53,367 nt of DNA from assembly GCA_022510785.1 (NCBI GenBank), contig JAFLSV010000012.1, positions 1 through 53,367 of the forward strand, read 5' to 3'. Below, one piece after another: positions 25,727-34,684 of the stretch. Within the stretch, counting starts at the first letter, position 1. The number at the start of each line of letters is the position of its first letter. This DNA comes from Desulfovibrionaceae bacterium (GTDB taxonomy: Bacteria; Desulfobacterota; Desulfovibrionia; Desulfovibrionales; Desulfovibrionaceae). Position numbers and translations under genes: made by a program. The notes below the pieces were generated by a model. That model saw only the letters and a program-made list of their open reading frames with translations, did no database searches and was not told the DNA's origin.

Positions 25727-27118
25727 CTACCGGGTGGCGTGATACAGGCGGCGGGTGACGCGAATGACGGTCACGGCGTCGCCCAGCGGGCCGGGCAGAT
25801 GCGAGGGGGGCGGCCCGTCCGTATCTTCCATATCTCCCGCCATATCTTCCTGGCCCAGCAGGGCAATGACCGGACTGCCCTCCATGCCGGGGGAAGGCGC
25901 GCTTGCCTGTTCCTCCGGCGAGGTCTGAACGCTTTCATCCGGCCTGGATCGCTCCCCGTCGCCATCCCGGGGTGCGGGCCGCTGCCGCGCCGGAGCCTGC
26001 CGCATCCAGCCGAAGGCGCGGCGCAGCCAGGCCCACGGCCTGCCCGCGAGTCTTGCGTCACGGCCGGCGGCCTCCACCAGGGCTTTGAGCAGGCCTGCCC
26101 ACTCGTCGTCTTCCCCTGTCTCCGCTTTCAGGCCGTTCAGCACGGCCTGCAGGGCGGCCCGTGGTTCCGGCGCGGAGGCGCAGCTGTTCAGCAGCGCGGT
26201 GATAAGTTCGCCGCGGCTGATGTGTTCCAGGGTGAGGCCCGCCATATCGCGCAGGCCCTTCAGGCGGCCTGTGCTGACGCGGCGCTCCAGCTCGCGCAGC
26301 ATGGGATTGGGTTGATCCGGGTACCTGGCCAGGAGGTGGCGGGTGAGCATATCGGCCTTGCCCCAGGCGCCCTGATCCAGAAAGCCGTGTAGCGCCTCCA
26401 GCAGGCAGGCCTGAATTTTGCCTGTTTCGCCGCGCTGTTCCCACAGGACGGCCAGAGTCAGGCAGGCTTCGGCCCTCGCTTCGCTGTCGGCGGCGGCCCT
26501 GCGCAAATGGGGCAGGGCCTCGTCCCAGCGTTGCTCGCGGAAAAGTTCCTGGCCCAGGCGGTAACTTTCTTCGGCGGATATGGCCGCGCGTTCGGGCGGG
26601 GTATAGTCCTGAAGCCTGCGTTCAAAGGCCTCGTGTCCCGGCATCGTGCCCTGCTGCCGCAGGGAGTCAATGAGCGCGCTTCTGGCCGCGTCGGCCTTGC
26701 TCCCCAGGGCGCCCAGCGTCTGCTGGAGACTGGCGGCGGTAAAAGGGCGGATGAGCACGGCATCGAAGCCGGCCTGCCGGAGCATGGCTTCCTGCTCAAA
26801 CCCGGCGCTGATGGCCAGGAGCGGCATGAAGGAGAGCAGCGGATGCAGGCGTATCAGGGCGGCGAAATCGGTGCTGCTCATATCGCCCAGCGCGGACAGG
26901 CAGACGACAACTTCCGTGTTGGGAGGCAGGGTCTTGCCGACCCGGGCCGCCAGATAGCGGGCTGATTCCACACCCGAGGTGGATATGCGAACCTGGCGCA
27001 CCCCCGTGGCGCGCAAAATCGTGCGGTCAACCGTGGCGTTGCCGGTGAGATCCGTCAGCAGCAGGGCCGACAGGAAGGGGTGGGGGGCGTCGGGGCGCGG
27101 CGGGGGAGCGGATGCCAT
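25727..27118 (-). CDS. Receiver-like (degenerate) protein with TPR region
   Basis: 463 residues. The N-terminal ~125 residues have the receiver fold pattern (FLSALLLTDLTGNATVDRTI, LLSFMPLLAISAG, GFDAVLIRPFTAASLQQTL with the usual late Pro). The site that normally holds the phospho-accepting Asp reads VVVCLSALG, with no Asp, so phosphorylation in the usual way is unlikely. The middle has TPR-like helices (YRLGQELFREQRWDEALPHL, LTLAVLWEQRGETGKIQACL). The C-terminal ~100 residues are low-complexity Pro/Asp-rich. AAGGG precedes ATG 27118. Partner unknown; perhaps an adaptor in a motility or sensory pathway. Confidence 0.65.
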   Translation of the reverse strand: MASAPPPRPDAPHPFLSALLLTDLTGNATVDRTILRATGVRQVRISTSGVESARYLAARVGKTLPPNTEVVVCLSALGDMSSTDFAALIRLHPLLSFMPLLAISAGFEQEAMLRQAGFDAVLIRPFTAASLQQTLGALGSKADAARSALIDSLRQQGTMPGHEAFERRLQDYTPPERAAISAEESYRLGQELFREQRWDEALPHLRRAAADSEARAEACLTLAVLWEQRGETGKIQACLLEALHGFLDQGAWGKADMLTRHLLARYPDQPNPMLRELERRVSTGRLKGLRDMAGLTLEHISRGELITALLNSCASAPEPRAALQAVLNGLKAETGEDDEWAGLLKALVEAAGRDARLAGRPWAWLRRAFGWMRQAPARQRPAPRDGDGERSRPDESVQTSPEEQASAPSPGMEGSPVIALLGQEDMAGDMEDTDGPPPSHLPGPLGDAVTVIRVTRRLYHATR

Positions 27119-27265
27119 ACACCCTTAAATTATCCGCAAAAAAGGCGGGAGACAAGGGCTGCCCCGAAGCCTGGGCGGAGCGGCCATGGAGTTGTTGCGG
27201 GGCACGGGTGATAGTTTGGCCGCGCAGGCTTCGGGCGGCGGACGGAGCCACGTCGTTCAGGTGTT

Positions 27266-27730
27266 TTAGCCGTTTTTATCGTGGGCGTTGGATCGCAGGC
27301 TTTGGGGAAAGGGAATAATGGTGGCGGGCCGCGGCGCGGGCAGGGTCATGGCCGGAGACACGGCGACCGCATAGTCACGTTCATGGGGCGTGCCGCAGCA
27401 GACGCAGCGCCAGCGCCCATGGACAGTCCCATCAGCGCCGGCGGCATCATCCAGGCGGATGAGGGCGCCGCTGCGGTTGTAGCAGTGCCGGCAGAACGGC
27501 CCCTGCTTGATATCGCCGGTGACAAGCCAGTAGCAGGCGCCGTCAAACACCAGGTTGCGGGACAGATAGAGGATGTCCTCGTATTCGTGCACCTGCATGC
27601 GCAAGGCGGAATTTTCGTCGCAGACGGCAATATAGCGGGACTGCATTTCCATCAGCAAATGACGGGCCTCGTCATGACGGCCGCGTAAGAACAGCTCGTC
27701 TATATCCTTAAAACGGGAGTAATCCAGCAT
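27266..27730 (-). CDS. Small zinc-ribbon-type hypothetical protein
   Basis: 154 residues from ATG 27730. The N-terminus is helical and coil-like (DIDELFLRGRHDEARHLLME). The centre holds two Cys pairs, FCRHCYN and RCVCCGTPH, a plausible zinc ribbon, with an aromatic run before them (ACYWLVTGDIKQGPFC). This resembles small Desulfovibrio proteins of unknown role whose ribbon may bind nucleic acid or protein. It is followed by the pseudo-receiver gene on the same strand after 147 bases. Confidence 0.6.
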   Translation of the reverse strand: MLDYSRFKDIDELFLRGRHDEARHLLMEMQSRYIAVCDENSALRMQVHEYEDILYLSRNLVFDGACYWLVTGDIKQGPFCRHCYNRSGALIRLDDAAGADGTVHGRWRCVCCGTPHERDYAVAVSPAMTLPAPRPATIIPFPQSLRSNAHDKNG

Positions 27731-27873
27731 GGCATCCCCTCGCCCCTGAAAAATGTGAACGCGGCCGTCCCCCCTCATCAATTGGCGCGCGGCGCCCCTC
27801 CGGGGGAAGCCGCGGCCCTGGCGCTGTGAGGCGGTGAACCGTGCGTCTATTTTGTGTATCGGCTCCCGCGCGG

Positions 27874-27903
27874 AAAAAGTTTAGAGTTTAAAAAAAGTTT
27901 AGA
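27874..27903 (+). repeat. Short direct repeat in an intergenic region
   Basis: AAAAAGTTTAGA occurs at 27874-27885 and again at 27892-27903, 18 bases apart. It lies in the otherwise featureless gap 27731-28068 between the zinc-ribbon gene and hisG. It could be a tandem regulator site; nothing links it to a gene. Confidence 0.3.
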
Positions 27904-28068
27904 ACACGGGTGGATCGCCCGCGCGGCGAGGGTGAAGCCTTGTGCCGCAAGGCCTGCGGGGGCAGGGGGGGCCAGCCCGGCGTGCGCGCGGGGACGGATG
28001 GAGCCCCCGGGACGCGCGCGGCTCTGGCGGGGCCGCGTTCAGAGTTTGCGGCTTCGCTGCCGGACGGC

Positions 28069-29028
28069 TCAGATAACCTTGTTCAGGCTGTATTCCAGAA
28101 TGCCTTCAGCTCCGCAGGCGCGCAGGCGGGGGATGAGGTCGCGCACCAGGCCGGAGTCCACCACGGTTTCCAGCGACAGCCAGGCCGGATCGCGCAGTTG
28201 GGCCACGGTGGGCGAATTGAGCGCGGGCAGAAGGTCAAGGATGGCATCAAGCCTGGCCGCGGGCGCGTTCATTTTGACGCACACCAGCGATTCGGCCCGC
28301 AGGGCGCCCTGAAGCAGCAGATCGATCTGTTCGATTTTGGCGCGCTTGACGGGGTCGTTCCAGGCGGCGCGGCTGGCAATGAGCACGGTATTGCTGACCA
28401 GCACCTCGTCAATGACCCGCAGGCCGTGGGCGCGGATGGTGGTTTCGGTTTCGGTCACTTCCACAATGGCGTCGGCCAGGCCTTCCACCACCTTGGCCTC
28501 GGTGGCGCCCCAGGAATAATTGATCTGGACGGCTATGCCCAGCCGGTCGAAATAGCGCCGGGTGACGCCGGCCAGTTCGGTGGACACGCGCCTGCCCGCT
28601 AGGTCGGCGGGCGTCTGGTAGGGGGAATCGCCGGCCACGGCCAGCACCCAGCGGGCGGGCCGGTTGGAGACCTTGGAATAGATGAGGTGGGAAACCACGC
28701 GCACGGGCGCGGCCTCTCCGGCTGGCCCGCCGGCCCTGGCCGGGGCGCTTCCGTCGTCCGGGCTGTCCAGGCCCTCGGCGGGGATGCCGGTTTCCAGCAG
28801 CCAGTCCTTGCCGGTCAGGGCCAGATCCAGCACGCCGTCCCGGATATAGCCGGGGATTTCCTGCACCCGGCACAGCCGGGCGGTGATGTCCGGGTCGTTG
28901 ATATCCGGGAAATAGTTGCGCACATGCTTGTGAATTTTCCAGCCCGCCCGGTCAAAGAGGGAAATGGTGGCTTCTTCCAGGGAACCTTTGGGGATGCCAA
29001 GCTTGAGCTGAGAGGACGGGGAGGGCAT
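28069..29028 (-). CDS. hisG: ATP phosphoribosyltransferase, long form
   Basis: 319 residues. First step of histidine synthesis, joining ATP and PRPP, normally inhibited by histidine. LKLGIPKGSLEEATISLFDR opens the domain; NYSWGATEAKVVEGLADAIVEVTETETT covers the PRPP site; the C-terminal ~75 residues make the regulatory domain present only in the long type, so no HisZ partner is needed. A Pro/Ala/Gly-rich linker (SPDDGSAPARAGGPAGEAAP) in the middle is an unusual insertion. AAGGAG precedes ATG 29028. It lies 41 bases downstream of hisI on the same strand. Confidence 0.94.
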   Translation of the reverse strand: MPSPSSQLKLGIPKGSLEEATISLFDRAGWKIHKHVRNYFPDINDPDITARLCRVQEIPGYIRDGVLDLALTGKDWLLETGIPAEGLDSPDDGSAPARAGGPAGEAAPVRVVSHLIYSKVSNRPARWVLAVAGDSPYQTPADLAGRRVSTELAGVTRRYFDRLGIAVQINYSWGATEAKVVEGLADAIVEVTETETTIRAHGLRVIDEVLVSNTVLIASRAAWNDPVKRAKIEQIDLLLQGALRAESLVCVKMNAPAARLDAILDLLPALNSPTVAQLRDPAWLSLETVVDSGLVRDLIPRLRACGAEGILEYSLNKVI

Positions 29029-29069
29029 GAGAACATCTCCTTCCAGGGCCGCGGGGGGCACGATGGTGA

Positions 29070-29567
29070 TCAGGACGGGTATACCGAGGCGGGGTCAAAC
29101 ACGCGGGGGCAGCAGATACTGACGCGGCCTTCCCCGGCCGTTGGGGGCGCGCCTTCCCGAATGCCTTCCGCCGAGCCCGCCCGGGTGCTTTCCGGCGCGT
29201 TCCCGCGCGCTTCTTCCAACACGCTGAGGCGCCGGAAAAAGCAGGAACGGTAGCCCTCGTGACAGGCCGCGCCGCCCATCTGCTCCACTTCCAGCAGCAC
29301 GGCGTCGGCATCGCAGTCCAGGCGTATGGCCCGAACCTTCTGCACATGGCCCGACGTTTCGCCCTTGTGCCACAGGCGCTGACGGCTGCGGCTGAAGTAG
29401 TGGGCCTCGCCGGTTTTGAGCGTGGCGTCCCACGCGGCCCGATCCATCCAGGCCAGCATGAGCACCTCGCCGCTGGCCGCATCCTGGGCCACGGCGGCCA
29501 CCAGGCCGCCCCCCTTGGCGAAATCGGGGGTCAAATCGGCGGAAAAGTCCGGGAGAAGGGTCGGCAT
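29070..29567 (-). CDS. hisI: Phosphoribosyl-AMP cyclohydrolase
   Basis: 165 residues. Opens the adenine ring of phosphoribosyl-AMP in histidine synthesis. Zinc/magnesium and catalytic residues lie in [20 protein letters not shown] and [32 protein letters not shown] and [18 protein letters not shown] are also family blocks. There is no HisE domain, so this is the single-function form; the C-terminal ~45 residues ([14 protein letters not shown]...) are an extra tail. It begins the hisI-hisG pair. Confidence 0.94.
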   Translation of the reverse strand: MPTLLPDFSADLTPDFAKGGGLVAAVAQDAASGEVLMLAWMDRAAWDATLKTGEAHYFSRSRQRLWHKGETSGHVQKVRAIRLDCDADAVLLEVEQMGGAACHEGYRSCFFRRLSVLEEARGNAPESTRAGSAEGIREGAPPTAGEGRVSICCPRVFDPASVYPS

Positions 29568-29617
29568 ACGAACCTCGGAATAGCTAGGGAATAGGCGTGC
29601 GGCGCGCTCCTGCGGCC

Positions 29618-31183
29618 TTACTTGGCCAGGCTGACGCTGCGGCGTTCGCGGATGACGGTAACGCGAATCTGGCCGGGGTAGGTGAGGTTTTCCTCAATCT
29701 TGCCCGCGATGTCCCGGCACAGGAGATAGGCCGCGTCATCGTTCACATTGTCGGGATTGACCATAACCCGAAGCTCGCGCCCCGCCTGGATGGCATAGGC
29801 CTTGGACACGCCGGGGAAGGCGGCGGCAATGCCTTCAAGGTCTTCCAGCCGTTTGACGTAGTTTTCCAGAAGTTCCTTGCGCGCGCCGGGCCGGGCGCCG
29901 GACAGGGAGTCCGCGGCCTGCACCAGCACGGCCAGGGTCGTTTCGGGGTGCTGATCCTCGTGGTGGGCGGCAATGGCGTGGATGATGTCCTTGCCTTCGC
30001 CGTATTTTTTGGCGATGTCCGCGCCAATGAGCGCGTGGGAGCCTTCGACCTCGTGATCCACGGCCTTGCCGATGTCGTGCAGAAGGCCGGCCCGCTTGGC
30101 GCGTTTGATGTCCATGCCCAGCTCGGCGGCCATCATGCCGCACAGGGCTGACACTTCCAGCGAGTGCTGAAGCACGTTCTGGGTGAAGCTGGTGCGGTAT
30201 TTGAGCTGCCCCAGAAGGCGGATGATGTCGGCGTGGATGCCGTGAACGCCCGCGTCAAAGGTGGCCTGCTCGCCCACTTCGCGGATTTGCGCGTCCAGCT
30301 CCTGCTCGCATTTGTGGACAATATCCTCGATGCGGGCGGGGTGAATGCGCCCGTCCTGGATAAGGCGTTCCAGGGCCATGCGCGCCACCTGCCGGCGGAT
30401 GGGGCTGTAGGCGGACAAAATGACGGTTTCGGGCGTGTCGTCAATGATCAGATCCACGCCGGTGGCGGCCTCCAGAGCGTGGATATTGCGGCCTTCGCGC
30501 CCGATGATGCGACCCTTCATGTCCTCGTTGGGCAGGGTCACGGCGGTGACGGTCTGCTCGCCCACATAGTCGCCGGCATAGCGCTGGATGGCGCTGGCAA
30601 TGATTTCCTTGGCCTTGCGGTCGGCGGATTCCCTGGCTTCGGTTTCAATAAGCCGCATCATGCGCGCCGCTTCATGCCGGGTGCGGGCCTCGATTTCCTC
30701 GAACAGGCGGCTCTTGGCCTCTTCGGCGGTGAGGCCGGAAACTTCCTGCAGGCGGCGCTCCTGTTCGTCCATGCGGGCGGCCAGTTCCTCGGCCCGCTCT
30801 TCCAGCTGGCGCTCCTTGCGTGTCTGTTCCTTTTCCTGGGTCAGAATGTCATGTTCCTTCTGGGTGACGCGCTCGAGCTTTTCCTCCAGGCGTTCGCTCA
30901 TGTCCTGGAGCTTTTTTTCACGGCCCTTCAGCTCGCGTTCCTGTTCCTTGTATTCATTTTCCATTTCCCGCTTTTGGCTGTACAGCTCGTCCTGGCCCTG
31001 GATGAGAAGTTCTTTTTTCTGGGCCTGGGCTTCCTTGCGGGCTTCCTCCACGATGCGCCGGGCCAGATCGTTGGCGTCGCCAATGTTTTTGGCGCTGAGG
31101 CGGCGCTGAAACCAGCTTCCGGCAAGCGCGCCGCCCAGCATGGCGAGGGCGACGCAGACGGCAAGAACAAAGATGCTGATCAT
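29618..31183 (-). CDS. rny: Ribonuclease Y
   Basis: 521 residues. Membrane-bound endonuclease that starts mRNA decay. N-terminal membrane helix ([20 protein letters not shown]), a long charged coiled coil (about residues 30-200), a KH domain ([20 protein letters not shown]) and an HD domain ([20 protein letters not shown]) with the metal-binding His-Asp pair. All expected parts are present at normal length. It lies just downstream of 6S RNA and zapA on the same strand. Confidence 0.96.
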   Translation of the reverse strand: MISIFVLAVCVALAMLGGALAGSWFQRRLSAKNIGDANDLARRIVEEARKEAQAQKKELLIQGQDELYSQKREMENEYKEQERELKGREKKLQDMSERLEEKLERVTQKEHDILTQEKEQTRKERQLEERAEELAARMDEQERRLQEVSGLTAEEAKSRLFEEIEARTRHEAARMMRLIETEARESADRKAKEIIASAIQRYAGDYVGEQTVTAVTLPNEDMKGRIIGREGRNIHALEAATGVDLIIDDTPETVILSAYSPIRRQVARMALERLIQDGRIHPARIEDIVHKCEQELDAQIREVGEQATFDAGVHGIHADIIRLLGQLKYRTSFTQNVLQHSLEVSALCGMMAAELGMDIKRAKRAGLLHDIGKAVDHEVEGSHALIGADIAKKYGEGKDIIHAIAAHHEDQHPETTLAVLVQAADSLSGARPGARKELLENYVKRLEDLEGIAAAFPGVSKAYAIQAGRELRVMVNPDNVNDDAAYLLCRDIAGKIEENLTYPGQIRVTVIRERRSVSLAK

Positions 31184-31359
31184 AGGCTTCCCCTGATATG
31201 TTGACGGGGCGAACCCCGATAGGCCGACAGATCATCCGCGCGTGGCGCGTGACAGCGCGGCCCGCGGAGCGGCCGGGGAAACCATATCGGGGGGAAGAGT
31301 GGCCGGCGCCGCTGCGCGCAGCCCATGCAGCCCTGTGATCGGTTACAGGCCGGGGAAGG

Positions 31360-31545
31360 ACGGATAACCCCGGAATGCCGTGAAAAGATGCGAGCACGAG
31401 ACCTGGGGTCTCAAGGGTGGGCGTCTGGCCGAAACTTCAGGCTTCCCGTCCACGCGGGCCTGCGCACCATTTCGGCACACGACTCCCGGCAGAATGCTTG
31501 TGAGGCCGGCGCAGGCATCTTCCCTCGCACATTCCAGGGAAGGTC
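31360..31545 (-). ncRNA. ssrS: 6S RNA
   Basis: About 185 bases on the minus strand starting directly after zapA. The 5' CCCTGGAATGT pairs with the 3' GCATTCCGGGG (plus-strand 31368-31378) for an 11-bp closing stem with only wobble exceptions. The inner GCCTGCGC pairs with GCGCAGGC. A small hairpin GAGACC-CCA-GGTCTC sits in the 3' bubble strand. The order of parts (GAAGCCTGAAG, then CACCCTTGAG, then CGGCATTCC) follows E. coli 6S, as does the position next to zapA. 6S RNA binds the sigma70 holoenzyme and acts in stationary phase. Ends are approximate. 31184-31359 holds no gene that I see. Confidence 0.78.
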
Positions 31546-31548
31546 ATC

Positions 31549-31863
31549 CTACACCCCGCGGGGAGGAAATTCCATGATGGATTCTCGTGATTCCAGCGGG
31601 GCGTCGTTCTTCTCTATACGCTGCAACAGGGTGTTCAGACGCGCCTGCGCGTCCGTTCCCCGCTGCCTGAGCTGTAACAGGTCGTCAGCGAGTCCCAAAA
31701 TCAATATCGTCAGCAGTCTGTCCCTGCCGAGATGGTTTCCATGGAGCTTCAGATTCCTGTAGAGGCTTTCGACATAGGCGCAGGCGTTCTCCACCCGCGT
31801 CGGGTCGGCCTCTGTTTTGAACGAGATGTCCAGCTCAAAGACGTTGAGGTGATAACTGTGCAT
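31549..31863 (-). CDS. zapA: Cell division protein ZapA
   Basis: 104 residues. Cross-links FtsZ filaments at midcell. The N-terminal beta part (YHLNVFELDISFKTEADPTR) is followed by the typical helix AYVESLYRNLKLHGNHLGRD, then a long coiled coil with LTILILGLADDLLQLRQRG. ATG 31863 gives the usual start; a longer reading overlaps the upstream gene. Upstream is a ZapB-like coiled-coil gene and downstream 6S RNA, as in many proteobacteria. Confidence 0.82.
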   Translation of the reverse strand: MHSYHLNVFELDISFKTEADPTRVENACAYVESLYRNLKLHGNHLGRDRLLTILILGLADDLLQLRQRGTDAQARLNTLLQRIEKNDAPLESRESIMEFPPRGV

Positions 31864-31882
31864 GTCACAGTTCGGTTCAGGG

Positions 31883-32155
31883 TCAGTCGCTGTTTGTGTC
31901 CACACGCGCCGGATCCTTCTCCGGGCCGTCCTCCAGATGGCTCTGGATGCGGCTGAGCAGGGCGTTCACACGCGCAAGGGCCTGGTCACGTACCTGCTTT
32001 TCCCGCGCCACTTCATCCTGAAGCGCCCATATCTCTTCGTCTTTATGACTGGCCGCCGCAAGTTCCTCGCGGAGGCGGCGGTTTTCAGCGCGCAGGGCCG
32101 CCGCCTCGCCGAGGAGGCTGTCCACGCGCTGCTCAAGGAGATCCAAGAGTTCCAT
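31883..32155 (-). CDS. ZapB-like coiled-coil protein
   Basis: 90 residues, almost fully coiled coil (LLEQRVDSLLGEAAALRAEN, RRLREELAAASHKDEEIWAL, ALARVNALLSRIQSHLED). Short coiled-coil genes next to zapA commonly encode ZapB-like partners that stabilise the Z ring with ZapA. Family assignment is by character and neighbourhood. The gene lies 19 bases upstream of zapA on the same strand. Confidence 0.65.
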   Translation of the reverse strand: MELLDLLEQRVDSLLGEAAALRAENRRLREELAAASHKDEEIWALQDEVAREKQVRDQALARVNALLSRIQSHLEDGPEKDPARVDTNSD

Positions 32156-32363
32156 GCCGTTTTAATAACGCCACTTGCCCGGATAATCAAGCGCATGACC
32201 CGGATTAAATGCGCCGCCGCCGAAGAAGGAAGTTTCGCCCATGCCGGGCGTGGAGCGGGCGGGCGCCAGCGCGCATCAGGCGGGTGCAGGCAGGGCCGCC
32301 GGGCCGCAATGGAGAAAGGGCGTGCCCTGTCCGGCATGCCGGCGGCAGGGCCGGGCGGCCGCG

Positions 32364-33005
32364 TCAGTGTCTGGTGGAAATATTGAAGGTGAGCGAATAG
32401 ATTTGATGGAAAAAGTCCACATACTCCACAAAAACGTGCTCGGGCACGCTGATGCGGGCGGGCGCGAAGTTGAGAATGCCCTTGACGCCCGCCTCCACCA
32501 GCTGGCTGGCGGCGCGCTGGGCCCGTTCGGGCGGGGTGGTGACTATGCCGATTTCAATGCCCAGTTCCGGCACTTTTTCCATGAGGGATTTGGTGCAGTA
32601 AACTTCCAGCCCATAGGCGGTGTCGCCTATTTTGAAGGGATCGCAGTCAAAGGCGGCCACAATGGTGAAGCCTCTGCGCCGGAATTCCTGATGGTTGAGC
32701 ATGGCCCTGCCAAGATTGCCCACGCCCACCAGAGCCGCCCGCCATTCGCGGTTGGCGTGCAGGCAGGCCTTGATGGCCTCCAGCAGGTAGGACACATAAT
32801 AACCCACCCCGCGCACGCCGAACTCGCCGAAGTAGGCGAGATCCTTGCGCACCTGGGAAGCGTTGACATCACAGATCCGGGACAGGGGTTCCGAGGAAAT
32901 GACCTGTACCCCTTCCTTGTGCATGCTTTCCAGCACCTGCAGATAGGTGGTCAGGCGCTGAATGGTGGCGCGGGGGATACGTTCGCTTTTCGGAGGCTGG
33001 TTCAT
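32364..33005 (-). CDS. rex: Redox-sensing transcriptional repressor Rex
   Basis: 213 residues. It binds DNA when NADH/NAD+ is low and lets go when NADH binds. The N-terminal winged helix (RATIQRLTTYLQVLESMHKE, ICDVNASQVRKDLAYFGEFG) and the Rossmann domain (LVGVGNLGRAM, FDCDPFKIG, IVTTPPERAQRAA) match Rex. In Desulfovibrio, Rex is known to control energy genes. Here it is encoded just downstream of atpE on the same strand, a telling link to energy supply. I saw no clear Rex palindrome nearby. Confidence 0.95.
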   Translation of the reverse strand: MNQPPKSERIPRATIQRLTTYLQVLESMHKEGVQVISSEPLSRICDVNASQVRKDLAYFGEFGVRGVGYYVSYLLEAIKACLHANREWRAALVGVGNLGRAMLNHQEFRRRGFTIVAAFDCDPFKIGDTAYGLEVYCTKSLMEKVPELGIEIGIVTTPPERAQRAASQLVEAGVKGILNFAPARISVPEHVFVEYVDFFHQIYSLTFNISTRH

Positions 33006-33064
33006 GATGCGGCACGCTGAGAGGGGCGGCGGCCGGGAAAAGGCCCGGCCGCCTGAAAGCTCTG

Positions 33065-33379
33065 CTACATTTTGACGAAGAGGAGGATCAGGTCAACGAG
33101 CAGGGCATAGATACACAGGGATTCGACAAAGGCCAGGCCCAGAATGAGGGACTGGGAGATTTTGCCGCTGGCGTCAGGGTTGCGGGCGGTGCCTTCGCAG
33201 GCGCCCCTGATGGCCAGGCCCTGGCCCACACCGCAGCCGGCGGCGGCCAGGCCGATGCCGATGGCCAGACCCAGGGCGGTGAGGCCGAAGCCCGCGGAGG
33301 TGCCGTCATCGGCGAAGGCCAGAGAGGCGAAGGCGACCAGCATCAGCGTGTTCAGCACGGTCAGAACGAGTTTACGCAT
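33065..33379 (-). CDS. atpE: ATP synthase Fo subunit c with signal-like N-terminus
   Basis: 104 residues, long for subunit c because of an N-terminal signal-like segment ([20 protein letters not shown]) before the usual hairpin of two helices. The ion-binding Glu86 lies in [10 protein letters not shown] on helix 2. Helix 1 holds [10 protein letters not shown] with Gln53, and Ser87 follows the Glu, as in Na+-type c rings, although Val and Thr of that pattern are Phe and Leu here. The polar loop RNPDASGKI is intact. It lies in the block atpZ-atpI-atpB-atpE, with the F1 genes not in this window. Confidence 0.94.
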   Translation of the reverse strand: MRKLVLTVLNTLMLVAFASLAFADDGTSAGFGLTALGLAIGIGLAAAGCGVGQGLAIRGACEGTARNPDASGKISQSLILGLAFVESLCIYALLVDLILLFVKM

Positions 33380-33436
33380 GTCAAACTCCTTAAGTCGGAT
33401 ATAGTTGGGCCCGAAGGGCCATTCCCCCGAAGAGAG

Positions 33437-34156
33437 CTAGTGGGCGTGCTCCATGGCGCCCTGGATATAGATCATGGCCAGAATAAACAGAATGTAGGCC
33501 TGAAGGGTTTTGCCCAGAAGGAACAGGAAATAGAGGGGCACGGTTCCCAGGAACACGCCGGCATAGATGCTGGCGCCAAAGCTGAAGAAAATGAGCAGGG
33601 TCATTTCTTCACCGAAGATATTGCCGAAAAGTCGCAGCGACATGGACAGGGGCCGCGCCAGGTTGGAAATGATTTCAATGGGGAGCATCAGCGGAATGAG
33701 TGGCTTGCTGGGCCCCGTGAAGTGCCCGATATAGCGCGCCCCCCACTGGCGGATGCCGATATAGTTGTAATAGACAAACACGAACAGGGCCACGGACACG
33801 GTGGTGTTCAGATTGGCCGTGGGGGCGTCCAGGCCCGGGATAAGGCCCAGATAGTTCATGGTGAGAATATAGATGAAAATGCCGGCCAGCAGGGGCACAA
33901 AGCGCCGCCCCTTTTCGCCCATGCTGGACACGATGAAGTCTTCCAGCGCGCCCACCAGGGCCTCAAAGAAATTCTGAAGCCGCCCCGGCACCATGCTGAT
34001 CCGCGATTTCAGTATCAGACCCGTCACGGCCAGGATGAGCATGCCAATCCAGGTGAAGAACACATATTTGAAATCCACGCTTTGTCCGCCAATGGTCACT
34101 TCGTCCAGGTGAAGCACGGTGGAGAGCAGAAGCGGTTCGGGCAAGCCTGCTGCCAT
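33437..34156 (-). CDS. atpB: ATP synthase Fo subunit a
   Basis: 239-residue membrane protein, the stator that passes ions to the c ring. Several membrane helices are seen. The conserved [23 protein letters not shown] holds the essential Arg in the fourth helix, and [16 protein letters not shown] segments ([16 protein letters not shown]) and [19 protein letters not shown] close the protein. The start ATG 34156 follows GAGGAGGCCC. It is followed by atpE after 57 bases. Confidence 0.95.
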   Translation of the reverse strand: MAAGLPEPLLLSTVLHLDEVTIGGQSVDFKYVFFTWIGMLILAVTGLILKSRISMVPGRLQNFFEALVGALEDFIVSSMGEKGRRFVPLLAGIFIYILTMNYLGLIPGLDAPTANLNTTVSVALFVFVYYNYIGIRQWGARYIGHFTGPSKPLIPLMLPIEIISNLARPLSMSLRLFGNIFGEEMTLLIFFSFGASIYAGVFLGTVPLYFLFLLGKTLQAYILFILAMIYIQGAMEHAH

Positions 34157-34180
34157 GAGGGCCTCCTCAAGAAAAAGACG

Positions 34181-34684
34181 CTAGAGGGACGCGTGGTTTT
34201 TCGCGCGTTTTTTCCGCCGGAACAGGAAGGGCAGAACCAGCACGGCGGCGGACAGCCCCGCCGCCAGCGCAAAGGGGTTTGCGTGAAAAACAACCAAAGC
34301 CATATACACGAAAAATCCGGTAATGAAAAGCCTCAAATTTGAGCGCGCAAGCTGGCCGGCCAGAAGGCGACGGGCGGCGGAAGAGTTTGCGCCGCCTTCG
34401 TTTCCGGACGGAAAGGCCCGCTGCACAAAAAGGGCCAGATGGTAAAAATTCCAGGCCGACAGCGTGGTTCCCGCCCCCAGCCAGAAGGGCCAGGCTGTCA
34501 GGGGCAGAAGCGCCGCTCCGGCGCCCAGCAGAACGGCGGCCAAGAGGATGAGCGTGCGCGCGCCCTCGCGCACCGGCCCGGGGCCAAAGCCGCGTCTCCA
34601 CAGCCAGCGATCCACAGCGAAGGCAGGGCCATGCGCGGGGGCGCCGGGGGAAGCCCCGGAAGAAAGCGAAGAGGGATCACTCAT
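34181..34684 (-). CDS. AtpI-like ATP synthase accessory membrane protein
   Basis: 167 residues from ATG 34684, which overlaps the stop of the upstream gene. There are four hydrophobic helices in two pairs (ILLAAVLLGAGAALLPLTAW, LGAGTTLSAWNFYHLALFVQ, LFITGFFVYMALVVFHAN, ALAAGLSAAVLVLPFLF) and a basic C-terminus (RRKKRAKNH). AtpI-type proteins help c-ring assembly. Its place directly before atpB and after the AtpZ-like gene supports this; the sequence itself is not strongly conserved. Confidence 0.7.
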   Translation of the reverse strand: MSDPSSLSSGASPGAPAHGPAFAVDRWLWRRGFGPGPVREGARTLILLAAVLLGAGAALLPLTAWPFWLGAGTTLSAWNFYHLALFVQRAFPSGNEGGANSSAARRLLAGQLARSNLRLFITGFFVYMALVVFHANPFALAAGLSAAVLVLPFLFRRKKRAKNHASL

